Positions 51,516 through 59,490 of a DNA stretch of 64,000 nucleotides are shown here, one piece after another (position 1 is the stretch's first letter; the number at the start of each line of letters is the position of its first letter). A program made the position numbers and the translations under genes. Under the pieces are notes generated by a model. It saw nothing but the letters and a program-made list of their open reading frames with translations. It did not search any database and was not told the DNA's origin. The DNA is taken from positions 62,001-126,000 of the forward strand of contig SXUI01000017.1 in the NCBI GenBank assembly GCA_005790605.1, read 5' to 3'. The DNA comes from Planctomycetia bacterium. GTDB lineage: Bacteria > Planctomycetota > Phycisphaerae > Phycisphaerales > SM1A02.

Positions 51516-51639
51516 GACGAATACCTCGACTGTTTGCGGCGCGAAGAACGGCACAGACAGACTACCAATTCAGGATCAGGCCCGCGCCGCACCCGTCGCG
51601 AGCCGCGGTGCACCGATCGCTATACTCAACCGCAACGCT

Positions 51640-51712
<73 letters not shown>

Positions 51713-51732
51713 TGTTTGAGCGCTCGCGACTT

Positions 51733-51770
51733 GGATTCTGCTCCAAGCCGCAGAATCCTCGCTCGCTTTC
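51733..51770 (+). terminator. Hairpin after tRNA-Gly, possible terminator
   Basis: GGATTCTGC (51733-51741) pairs perfectly with GCAGAATCC (51750-51758) around TCCAAGCC, followed by TCGCTCGCTTTCG. The T-run is weak. Confidence 0.5.
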
Positions 51771-51830
51771 GACTGCGCCGGGCCGAGTGAATCGGCACCG
51801 GCGCAATGCAAGAGTTCTGTGAGCGATTCT

Positions 51831-51972
51831 GCGAGGCGATGCCTCGCGCTCCAAAGTCAGTAGCGGGCAACCTGCGTTCGCCAAGCGAACGCAGCGGGTG
51901 AGATGCAATGCATCTCGCACCGGGATTACGGTCTGAGCCTTCGGCTCAGGAACGAGCCCGTTCGCAGCGAAC
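51831..51972. repeat. Cluster of five short perfect palindromes
   Basis: Five hairpins follow each other: GCGAGGC/GCCTCGC (51831-51847), CTGCGTTCGC/GCGAACGCAG (51872-51894), GAGATGCA/TGCATCTC (51900-51916), CTGAGCC/GGCTCAG (51933-51949) and GTTCGC/GCGAAC (51960-51972). Loops are only 1-3 nt. Stops occur in all frames. This lies between the tRNA and the dockerin-RCC1 gene. Palindromes two and five share the GTTCGC/GCGAAC core also seen at 63819-63833. Confidence 0.8.
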
Positions 51973-52004
51973 AAATGAGCGCTCGCGACAATCGGAATTC
52001 GAAC

Positions 52005-54170
52005 TCAGCCCGTCCATCCACTCAAGAGGATGGCGAGATCAGCGCCGCCGACCAAGCCATCATTGTCGAGATCTGCGACGGTCCCGCTTGCGCCCCAGTA
52101 AGTCAGGACGAACGCAAGGTCGATTCCGTTGACATGCCCGTCACCATTGATATCAGGATCGGGTGCCTCCACCACAACGCACACACTTGCTCGATCATCA
52201 ATGGTCCCGTCGATCATCGCTTCTTGCGTCACGATCGTGATGTCGTTCGTCAGCAGCATCGCGCCTGGTTGAACGATGAGTCGTCGTGCATACACAACTT
52301 CAGGTGCTTTGCCCGGTGCGTTGTTGAATGCATCCACCAGCGAAACCGTCGCGCCCGCCATGATTTCAAGTTCACCGATAAGCGAGACATCCGTCTCCTC
52401 GCCGCTGAACGCGGACTCAACGCAGCCCACATCGAGACTCGTCGCTTCGAGGGACTGCACACTTCCGTCACAGCCGTTCAACGAGAGCTTCGCATCATCG
52501 AAGCGCACTTGATCGCTTGCGCACGCGAGTGCCATGTCGCCGCAGACGGAGACTTTCCAAACATCCTCGACAAATCGCAGGCCGCCCGCTGGTCCGACTT
52601 CGACCGCTCCCTCCACACGAATGCCGTCGCCGACCTGCGTACCGCCGCTGCCTCCGCCGTTGAAGTTTGGCGCCGAAATGACATTCCCGAAAATCACGCC
52701 GTTGTTGACGAGACTTCCTGTGATGTAAAGCACTCCAACCTGAGCAAGGATCTGCGAGCCCTGCTCGTTCGCGACATCACCGACTACCACGAAATCACCA
52801 ATCGCGATGACTCTCCCGTCCGCATTCATCAAATCGCCAAAGCACTGCCCCGAAACAGCGACAGTTGCAGCTTCCGTTCCGCCGCTGCTCAGTGTTTCGG
52901 TGAAGAGATCCCCAACGATCGCCGAGTTCGCGAGAATCGCGCTACCTCCTCGCACGACGACGCGATCCACATCAATTAGCGCGTCCACACCAACGAGGCG
53001 CCCCACAGGATCAGGCGATCCTGACAGCGAACCAAGGATGGTCAACTCATCCGCGCGAATCGCCCCGCCGAAGCAGCGTACGTCGCCGAACGGTTCCACT
53101 TGAAGAATGTCCGTTCCACCAAGCAGCGAGAACAAACCATTTTGATCAACTGTGAGGGAGCCAGCCAACGCGGTCTTCGCCGGCGCCGCGATCTGCATGG
53201 AGCTTCCTGACTCAATGGCAAGTTCTCCACCCGCGAGAATCGAGAACGCAGGATCAGCCACGGTGACGCGGTCGACCGAGAGCGTCACGGCAGTACCGAC
53301 GGGCAAGCGCATCGAGCCGCCAATCGCGAGATCCGCGTCGGTTTCGATGGAACTACCACTTCGCAGCGTGGCATTCCCGTCAATCAGAGTCGTCGTCGGA
53401 CCATTCGAGATGAGTTTGTTGAGCGGAGGAAGGTCAATCACACTCTCCATGCCGAACACCAAGCATGGCGTGACAGTTGCGTGCTCCGGCGAACTACAGC
53501 TCACAAAGCGCGCAGAAACGGAGTCTGCAGGTGAACTCGTGCCATCCGGATTCGAAGAGAAGACGCCGCCTTCCAGGATGATTCGATGGGTAGCGGAGAG
53601 ATCTGCTGAGCCGCTCGCCATGCGCAGATCGACTGCGCCCAACACGCGAACAGGCGCGTTGGAAATCGTCCGCGTTCCGGCGCTGGCGAGAATGCCGAAT
53701 TCAATCGCAGGCTCTGACGCGTCGGTCGCGTTTGATTGAAAGTAGCTCGTCGCATCATTGCCTGCACTTCCAATGAAGAGCGTTCCCTCCGTGACCACTC
53801 GGGCACCGTAGTAGAGGTGTACGACACCTGGAATACTCAATTCTTGAAGTCCGTGGATCGCTCGGTTGTATGCGACGAATCCGCCCGTCGCGATGGGCGT
53901 GACCTCAATGGTCCAATCCGGTGGAGTCGTCAGCGCCATAGACACGGATACATGGAGCGCACTCATCGCCCCATCGCTTGAGACCGCGCGCACCGGCAGC
54001 GAATTGGTTGAAACTGCAACGGTGTGATCAGCACCTGCGGCAAGAATGTTGAAGTCGCCTATCTCAGCGTGCGTGTCGCCGCGCCCATCTCCGTTGTAAC
54101 CCCAGCTCACGAGCGAACCATCTGCCTTGAGCGCAACCGTGTGGTATGTCCCTGCCGCGATGCCAGCCAC
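52005..54170 (-). CDS. RCC1-like/dockerin protein, C-terminal part (downstream of an in-frame TAG)
   Basis: This 721-residue open frame is in the same frame as 54381-54899, separated only by a TAG at 54381-54383 and the following sense codons. It starts at the first in-frame ATG (MAGIAAGTYHTVALKADG). It carries the last one to two RCC1-like repeats (SWGYNGDGRG, ILAAGADHTVAV). A long beta-rich region reminiscent of autotransporter/dockerin-anchored planctomycete proteins follows, then a C-terminal two-repeat dockerin (DINGDGHVNGIDLAFVLTYW, DLDNDGLVGGADLAILLSGW). Without the upstream part it has no signal peptide, so the product is probably not made or not exported unless the TAG is read through or is a sequence error. 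Confidence 0.75.
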   Translation of the reverse strand: MAGIAAGTYHTVALKADGSLVSWGYNGDGRGDTHAEIGDFNILAAGADHTVAVSTNSLPVRAVSSDGAMSALHVSVSMALTTPPDWTIEVTPIATGGFVAYNRAIHGLQELSIPGVVHLYYGARVVTEGTLFIGSAGNDATSYFQSNATDASEPAIEFGILASAGTRTISNAPVRVLGAVDLRMASGSADLSATHRIILEGGVFSSNPDGTSSPADSVSARFVSCSSPEHATVTPCLVFGMESVIDLPPLNKLISNGPTTTLIDGNATLRSGSSIETDADLAIGGSMRLPVGTAVTLSVDRVTVADPAFSILAGGELAIESGSSMQIAAPAKTALAGSLTVDQNGLFSLLGGTDILQVEPFGDVRCFGGAIRADELTILGSLSGSPDPVGRLVGVDALIDVDRVVVRGGSAILANSAIVGDLFTETLSSGGTEAATVAVSGQCFGDLMNADGRVIAIGDFVVVGDVANEQGSQILAQVGVLYITGSLVNNGVIFGNVISAPNFNGGGSGGTQVGDGIRVEGAVEVGPAGGLRFVEDVWKVSVCGDMALACASDQVRFDDAKLSLNGCDGSVQSLEATSLDVGCVESAFSGEETDVSLIGELEIMAGATVSLVDAFNNAPGKAPEVVYARRLIVQPGAMLLTNDITIVTQEAMIDGTIDDRASVCVVVEAPDPDINGDGHVNGIDLAFVLTYWGASGTVADLDNDGLVGGADLAILLSGWTG

Positions 54171-54380
54171 AGCGCTCAGTCCCCCAGGAGTGCTGCACTG
54201 ATCAGCATTGTTGAATCCCCAACACGCGACCGTACCATCCGTCTTTAGCGCGACTGTGTGAGCGAATCCGCCTGCAACATGAGCTACTGCAGTGAGGCCC
54301 TCGGGCGCAACGCACTGACCGTACTTGTTGCTTCCCCAGCAGGCGACCGTTCCGTCAGCCTTGACTGTAATGGTGTGCTC

Positions 54381-54899
54381 CTAACCCGCGGCGATCTCGA
54401 CCACTGCGCTGAGCTTCGCCGGAGCGTCGCACTGCCCTCTTGAGTTGGATCCCCAACACGCAACCGAGCCATCCGATTTCGCGGCGACGGTATGCGCATT
54501 GCCCGCGGCGATTCGTGACACGGCTCCCAACTTCGCGGGTGTATCGCATTGCCCTTGATTGTTCGAACCCCAGCACACGACTGCGTTGTCGACCTTGATC
54601 GCGACGGTATGCGCGCTGCCGGCGGCGATGCCGATGAAGCCTCCGAGCTTGTTGGGCGTGTTGCACTGTCCGTCCGCGTTCGATCCCCAGCACGCGATGG
54701 TCCCATCAGGCAAGAGCGCGACAGTATGTGCACCCCCCGCCGCGACATCCGCGATCGCACCGAGTCCTGCTGTCGCGTTGCACTGACCGTTCACATTCGA
54801 ACCCCAACACGCGGCACCTGGCCAACCACTCTGAGCATTCCCATTCGAGACGATCAGCAGTGCGGCGGCAAGAGATACAGACAGCGAGTCTTTGAGCAT
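54381..54899 (-). CDS. RCC1-like/dockerin protein, N-terminal part ending at a TAG
   Basis: A 172-residue fragment starting MLKDSLSVSLAAALLIVSNG (signal peptide), then RCC1-like blades of ~40 residues with the pattern A-C-W-G-S-N-x-x-G-Q-C...AAG-x-x-HTVA. Three complete repeats and most of a fourth are read before TAG. Translating on in frame gives EHTITVKADGTVACWGSN and further blades, so the repeat is cut at the codon that would complete AAGxxHT. Seven blades in total are seen across the whole gene, the number of a closed RCC1 propeller. TAG is used as a normal stop elsewhere in the window. Confidence 0.75.
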   Translation of the reverse strand: MLKDSLSVSLAAALLIVSNGNAQSGWPGAACWGSNVNGQCNATAGLGAIADVAAGGAHTVALLPDGTIACWGSNADGQCNTPNKLGGFIGIAAGSAHTVAIKVDNAVVCWGSNNQGQCDTPAKLGAVSRIAAGNAHTVAAKSDGSVACWGSNSRGQCDAPAKLSAVVEIAAG

Positions 54900-55088
54900 T
54901 TCATTTCTCTTTAGGTTTGGCCGGGGCCAACCTGTGAAACTTAGCATAGATCGCCTCCAATTCAAGTTCGCTGACTCAGAATCATGCGTCTGCGCTCGTC
55001 GAATTCGTCGCTAAGCCTGTCGTCTTTCCGTCGGAGGGACGTGCGAAACTCCCTTGCACCACATCAACCGCGAACATAGAGGAAAAAC

Positions 55089-55901
55089 TTACGAATACTG
55101 CTCAGCCACCAACGCGCATACCGCGTCATCGAAGCAGTCGTCGCGGCGCATCTGCAGGAAGAGTTCGTGGAGATCGGCTGCACTGAGTTTGCGTTTCTCA
55201 GCACCTGAAACATCGAGGTAGACGCGGCCGCGGTGCATCGCGATGAGCCGGTCGCCGAGCGATGCAGCCTGCTGCATCGAGTGCGTGACCATCAGCGTCG
55301 TCGAACTCGACTTTCCGATGAGTTCTTTGGTAACGGCGATCACAAGCTCCGCGCTGCGCGGATCAAGCGCAGCAGTGTGCTCATCAAGCAGGAGTACGGG
55401 AGGGTTCGTCAATGTTGCCATCAGCAATGTCACGGCTTGCCTTTGACCGCCGGAGAGAAGTCCGATTGGGTCGTCGAGCCGATGCTCAAGGCCGAGCCCG
55501 ATCTGTGCGAGAAGAACTCGCCACTCCTCGCGCTTCGCCGCACGCAGCAGTGGACGAAGCGTTCGCCTCTTTCCTCGGCGCGACGCGAGCGCGAGGTTCT
55601 CGGCAACCGTCAGTTCTGGCGCGGTGCCAGCAAAGGGATCCTGGAAGACCCTTCCGACGACGCACGCGCGGCGGCACTCCTCACCATCGGTGACGTCATG
55701 GCCATCGATGATGATCGAGCCGCTGTCGACTTTGAATGCCCCCGCGATCGCTGCCTGCAGTGTGCTCTTTCCTGAGCCATTTGTCCCAATGACGACCGTG
55801 AAACTCCCTGCCGAGAAGTGAAGGGAAACGCCGTCAAGCGCACGAACTTCGTTCGCGCTTCGGGGATAAAAGGTCTTCGAGACCGCGTCAAGCCTAAGCA
55901 C
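55089..55901 (-). CDS. ABC transporter ATP-binding protein (TrpX-type system)
   Basis: A 270-residue ATPase. GGAGG at 55907-55911 lies 5 nt before GTG 55901 on the minus strand, giving MLRLDAVSKTFYPRS; an ATG at 55928 would overlap the permease more. Walker A is GTNGSGKST, the Q-loop is GRVFQDPFAGTAP, the signature LLSGGQRQAVTLL, Walker B VLLLDEHTAALDP and the switch His is in MVTHSMQQA. DEHTAALDP and the overall type match the ATPases paired with ABC_sub_bind (TrpX-like) proteins. Last gene of a four-gene operon; 8-nt overlap with the permease. Confidence 0.9.
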   Translation of the reverse strand: MLRLDAVSKTFYPRSANEVRALDGVSLHFSAGSFTVVIGTNGSGKSTLQAAIAGAFKVDSGSIIIDGHDVTDGEECRRACVVGRVFQDPFAGTAPELTVAENLALASRRGKRRTLRPLLRAAKREEWRVLLAQIGLGLEHRLDDPIGLLSGGQRQAVTLLMATLTNPPVLLLDEHTAALDPRSAELVIAVTKELIGKSSSTTLMVTHSMQQAASLGDRLIAMHRGRVYLDVSGAEKRKLSAADLHELFLQMRRDDCFDDAVCALVAEQYS

Positions 55902-56850
55902 GCGCGCCTCCGTTGGTACGCGGTGCATCAGACATCGCGCGGGCTTGGTTAAATCGTTGCAGCCATCCGGGAGCAATGATCGCAACAAGCACAACCACAG
56001 CCGTCACCAACTTGAGATCATTTGGATTCAAACCGACGCGAATGGCGATCGCGACGAGAAGGCGAAACAGCAGCGCGCCCACGAGCGCGCCCGCGACCGC
56101 GAGCGAAATGGAACGCGTCGTTCCGATGAGCGTTTGTCCGATGATGACGCTCGCGAGTCCAAGCACAATCACGCCGATGCCCATTTGCGCATCGGCGAAT
56201 GTCTGCATCTGGGCGACGAGCGATCCACTCAGTGCCACCAACGCGTTCGACACGCCGAGCCCGAGAATCATCATTCGATCCGTACTTGTGCCGAGCGCGC
56301 GAAGCATGCGTGGGTTGTCGCCGGTTGCGCGCATCGCGGCGCCAAGTTCTGTCTTAAGAAGCAAGACGAGCGCGAACGCCGCGAGGAGCACAAACAACGC
56401 TGATGCAAACAGCAGTCCGAGGTCGCCACTAGGGACTTCGCGTCCAAGAATGACGGCTTCGTTGCCCCAGACCCAGCGCGCCGCTGACTCGAATGGCGTA
56501 AAGATCGTGTGACTGCTGATCGGCAAGTTGCTGCGCCCCATGACACGCAGATTGATTGAATAAAGCGCTGTCATCACGAGCACGCCTGCGAGGAGTGCAT
56601 GGACTTTGAAGTGCACATGAATGATGCCGGTCGTCATGCCCGCGACTGCTCCCGCGACGAATGCCGCGAGCGTGGCGGTGACAGGATCGCATCCATCGAC
56701 GATGAGTCTTGCGCTGACCGCAGCGCCAAGGGCGAAGGAGCCGTCCGCGGTGATATCAGGGGTGCGATAGATGCGAAACGCGACGAATACGCCGAGTGCG
56801 AGAATCGCAAACACCAATCCGAGGGCCAGTGTCGCGATCAGCAGGCTCAT
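55894..56850 (-). CDS. ABC transporter permease (branched-chain type fold, TrpY-like)
   Basis: A 318-residue permease with 8-10 helices. MSLLIATLALGLVFAILALGVFVAF is the start; ATG 56850 overlaps the upstream stop (ATGA). Family features are YRTPDITADGSFALGAAVSA, AGAVAGMTTGIIHVHFKVHALLAG, KTELGAAMRATGDNPRMLRALG and VSNALVALSGSLVAQMQ, which define the BPD_transp_2 permeases that act with TrpX-like binding proteins. Probably imports an amino acid, aromatic in the characterised streptococcal system; the substrate here is unknown. Confidence 0.9.
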   Translation of the reverse strand: MSLLIATLALGLVFAILALGVFVAFRIYRTPDITADGSFALGAAVSARLIVDGCDPVTATLAAFVAGAVAGMTTGIIHVHFKVHALLAGVLVMTALYSINLRVMGRSNLPISSHTIFTPFESAARWVWGNEAVILGREVPSGDLGLLFASALFVLLAAFALVLLLKTELGAAMRATGDNPRMLRALGTSTDRMMILGLGVSNALVALSGSLVAQMQTFADAQMGIGVIVLGLASVIIGQTLIGTTRSISLAVAGALVGALLFRLLVAIAIRVGLNPNDLKLVTAVVVLVAIIAPGWLQRFNQARAMSDAPRTNGGARA

Positions 56851-58031
56851 GAGGGCACCTCGCCGCTTTCGAGTTCCATCACCCAAACCACGCCGCGCGC
56901 GAAAGCAGATTCAAGACCCGTTGCATCCTCAAGACCATGCATAACCCCCTTCAGAGGTTGCTCAATCAACAGGGCGCCGACGGCGCTAGCGTCCACTGTG
57001 GAACGCGGAATCGGTCGGTAGGTCGCAGTTACCAGGTGCGCATGAAGATGCACATCAACGCCCGGCCTGTGAGTTGGTCGCAGTTGCGTGCGCACGCGCC
57101 CATCAAGCGATGCGAGATCTCGTGACGCGCAAGCGATGATCACCGCGACCATCGAATCGCCCGCATGCATCGGCTCACCCGAAAATCGCAGCGCCTGACG
57201 AATCGAGGAGCCCTTCATTTCGCTGACGCTCTGCGCCCAGCCGTCTGGCGATGTTCGCGCCCATACACCAAATGCGCCGGCGCACTCCCCTGCTGCGACA
57301 ATCGCGACGGGACCGTCTGTCGCAGCCACGATCGCTTCAGCAAGTCCACTCAGAGAGACGGCGCCCGCGTCGTTTCCATCGAAGTAGCCATGCAATGCAA
57401 TGGGACCTCGCGCAAGGAGCCCATTTCGAAGAAAGCAGGAGACCGCGCCTTCTGCACTCGATCCAAGGCAATCGGGTCGACTCGCGGCTGCATGCGCAAC
57501 CACAGCGGCTGAACCCGCGATGAGCCCTTCACCGTAATGCCCTGCCGCTCCTTCGCTGTGCTGCGCGAGCGCGACATGCCCGAGTGCGACGACATCGTGC
57601 GTGACTTGAATAGCTTCCGAGTCAACACTTCGCAGGCGCGCGCGAGGAGTTTGCTTCGACACACGGCGCAATGCGCCCGTCCAACTCGTTCCGATCGAAA
57701 TCGTCTCCTCTCGGATGCGCTCCACGGGTGCGACCGCGCCGAGCAGCACTTCAAGCTTCGAGATCCGAAGCATCTCTCGAACAGCATCACTCGCCGCAAC
57801 AACCGCAAGTGAGCCACCGACGCTTCGAATCCGCGTGAGGGTTCGAAGCAAGACCCCGATGCCGACTGATGAGATAAAGGTGACCCGTTCGAGATCGAGC
57901 TCAATGCGCGCGCGTCCGCTCCGAATCGCCGCGTCAAGCTCGATCGCGGCGAGCTGGGACCACGACGCATCAAATCGACCCTCAAAGCTGACGCATGCTG
58001 CATCGTCGCGCAGGCTACTCGTCACATTCAT
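56847..58031 (-). CDS. STAS-domain protein with an uncharacterised C-terminal domain, in an ABC operon
   Basis: A 394-residue soluble protein. Residues ~1-100 form a STAS domain (anti-sigma-factor-antagonist fold): CVSFEGRFDASW, ARIELDLERVTFISSVGIGVLLRTL with the Ser-Ser positions where SpoIIAA-like proteins are phosphorylated, and GGSLAVVAASDAVREML. Residues ~140-390 are a second domain with repeated Gly/Ala-rich motifs (GEGLIAGSAAVVAHAA, PVAIVAAGECAGAFGVW, ECAGAFG) that I cannot place. It is coupled by ATGA overlaps to both the binding protein and the permease. It may regulate the transporter by phosphorylation, but that is inference. Confidence 0.75.
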   Translation of the reverse strand: MNVTSSLRDDAACVSFEGRFDASWSQLAAIELDAAIRSGRARIELDLERVTFISSVGIGVLLRTLTRIRSVGGSLAVVAASDAVREMLRISKLEVLLGAVAPVERIREETISIGTSWTGALRRVSKQTPRARLRSVDSEAIQVTHDVVALGHVALAQHSEGAAGHYGEGLIAGSAAVVAHAAASRPDCLGSSAEGAVSCFLRNGLLARGPIALHGYFDGNDAGAVSLSGLAEAIVAATDGPVAIVAAGECAGAFGVWARTSPDGWAQSVSEMKGSSIRQALRFSGEPMHAGDSMVAVIIACASRDLASLDGRVRTQLRPTHRPGVDVHLHAHLVTATYRPIPRSTVDASAVGALLIEQPLKGVMHGLEDATGLESAFARGVVWVMELESGEVPS

Positions 58032-59083
58032 CGCGACGCCTCTGTCTGTATGAGGTCGCCTTCTGACTCCGCTGCGACTGCGCCCCGCGAGTACTCCTCC
58101 GGCAGCTCAAGCTTGAAATGCTTCATCAACTTCCAATTCACGAGAATCGTTGTTTTCTCTGTCGCTTGAAAGGGAATGGTCGCAGGATCTTCACCACGAA
58201 GCACGCGGTCGACGAGGCGCGCGGCGACAGCGCCAACCTCAACGAAGTCGCGAGAGACCGCGAGCGTCGCGCCTCGTTTCATGGTCGAGGGCGCGAACGA
58301 AAACACCGGAACATTGGCCCGCATCGCGCTCTTCGTGATCGCGCCAAAGCCCGTACTCGCGGTGTTGTCAGAAATCTGCAACATCACGGGGACGCCGCTC
58401 GCAAGCACCGCATCCGCCGCTTCAGGCAGTTCGGTGGGCTTCTCCACACCCATCGAAACGAGCTCAACTCCCACTGCCTCGAGCGCGCGAGCCCAAGTGT
58501 CTCGATAGAACACGCTATTGGATTCACTCGGCGCGTAGGTGGATCCCGCACGGCGAAGATTCGGGAAGACAGCCGTCGCCACTCGGATCATGCGCTCCCA
58601 GTCCGGAACGATCTCAGCGCCGGTGACATTCGGTAGGTGATCCGAACTTGAAACTCCCGCGCCCGCGACGACTCCCGAAGCCACCATACAAAAGACGACC
58701 GGTCGCTCCTTGATTGTGCGAACAGCGCACTGCAATGCCGGCGTCGTGAATGGAACGACCACATCCGGCTTCTCACTCGCGACCGCCGCAACGATCGTGT
58801 TCAGCACTCCGATATCGAGCTGCGCATCATGCAGAACCATGCGACAGGTCTTCCCATCCTCATATCCAAGCGTACGCATCTCCTTGAGAAAGCCGGCGTA
58901 GGACTCCTCAAAATTGGGCGTCTGGTTGTAAGTGATCACCGAGATCAACGGCATGTGCACCGCGTTCGATGTGTCTCCCGCCGCCTCCTCACGGGCCTTC
59001 GATCGATCCGTGAGAACAAGAACCACTGACGCGAGCGCTATCAAAGTAAGACCGAGTGCAAGTTTCCGAATTCGCTCCATCAT
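58028..59083 (-). CDS. ABC substrate-binding protein, TrpX-like (ABC_sub_bind family)
   Basis: A 351-residue protein starting MMERIRKLALGLTLIALASVV, a signal anchor or uncleaved leader without a lipobox Cys. PF04392 features are ISVITYNQTPNFEESYAGFLKEM, EKPDVVVPFTTPALQCAV, VFCMVASGVVAGAGV, NVTGAEIVPDWERMI, GVPVMLQISDNTASTG, and ATLAVSRDFVEVGAVAARL with the terminal VNWKLMKHFKLELP. Members bind tryptophan, tyrosine or similar ligands. First gene of the operon (TrpX-STAS-permease-ATPase); stop overlaps the STAS start. Absence of a lipobox is unusual for a Gram-negative tethered protein but fine for a soluble one. Confidence 0.88.
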   Translation of the reverse strand: MMERIRKLALGLTLIALASVVLVLTDRSKAREEAAGDTSNAVHMPLISVITYNQTPNFEESYAGFLKEMRTLGYEDGKTCRMVLHDAQLDIGVLNTIVAAVASEKPDVVVPFTTPALQCAVRTIKERPVVFCMVASGVVAGAGVSSSDHLPNVTGAEIVPDWERMIRVATAVFPNLRRAGSTYAPSESNSVFYRDTWARALEAVGVELVSMGVEKPTELPEAADAVLASGVPVMLQISDNTASTGFGAITKSAMRANVPVFSFAPSTMKRGATLAVSRDFVEVGAVAARLVDRVLRGEDPATIPFQATEKTTILVNWKLMKHFKLELPEEYSRGAVAAESEGDLIQTEASR

Positions 59084-59222
59084 GGGTCGAGCGCCGCGAT
59101 GGCAAACGTGGTTTCTGCGGGACAATCGCAGGTGCAGGACAAAATCCCTCTCAGCGCGCGCGCAAGGGTAGCGAATCACGATGCAGTTCGCTCGTTGACA
59201 TGGCGTAGGGGGAGAATCGAAG

Positions 59223-59228
59223 TACTCT
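59223..59228 (+). promoter_or_regulatory. Possible -10 box before the subtilase leader ORF
   Basis: TACTCT lies 7 nt before ATG 59236. A perfect TTGACA is at 59195-59200, but 22 nt away rather than 17, so the pair is only suggestive. Confidence 0.3.
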
Positions 59229-59235
59229 CAGTCGC

Positions 59236-59490
59236 ATGCAATTCGAACTTTCGCTCCTCGTCAGTAGCTTGCTCGGCATAAGCGATGTAGGCGCTCGGCC
59301 AGCCGAAGAGCACCCTCGCCCCGCTGTACCCGCGGTTGGCGCTGCCGCGACGAAGCCATCGGGTCCTTCGATGAGCCGAGGCATCGCGCCACCCTACACC
59401 GAAGTGCCGGGAGATCGAGAGTTCAATGGCGAGTTGATCGTGCGACCCAAGCAGCATCTCACGCGAAGCCAGCGCGCGCATTGGCGATGA
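59236..59490 (+). CDS. N-terminal fragment (signal peptide and prodomain) of the subtilase, out of frame
   Basis: An 84-residue ORF: MQFELSLLVSSLLGISDVGA is a signal peptide; a Pro/Ala-rich stretch and EFNGELIVRPKQHLTRSQR then look like the start of a subtilase prodomain (GELIVRPK being the usual strand). It ends in TGA at 59488-59490 in a frame different from the protease. A one-base loss near the GCGCGCGC stretch (59472-59479) would join it to ALAMIASESVRSYAATDEF in the downstream frame. Probably not a gene of its own. Confidence 0.6.
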   Translation: MQFELSLLVSSLLGISDVGARPAEEHPRPAVPAVGAAATKPSGPSMSRGIAPPYTEVPGDREFNGELIVRPKQHLTRSQRAHWR

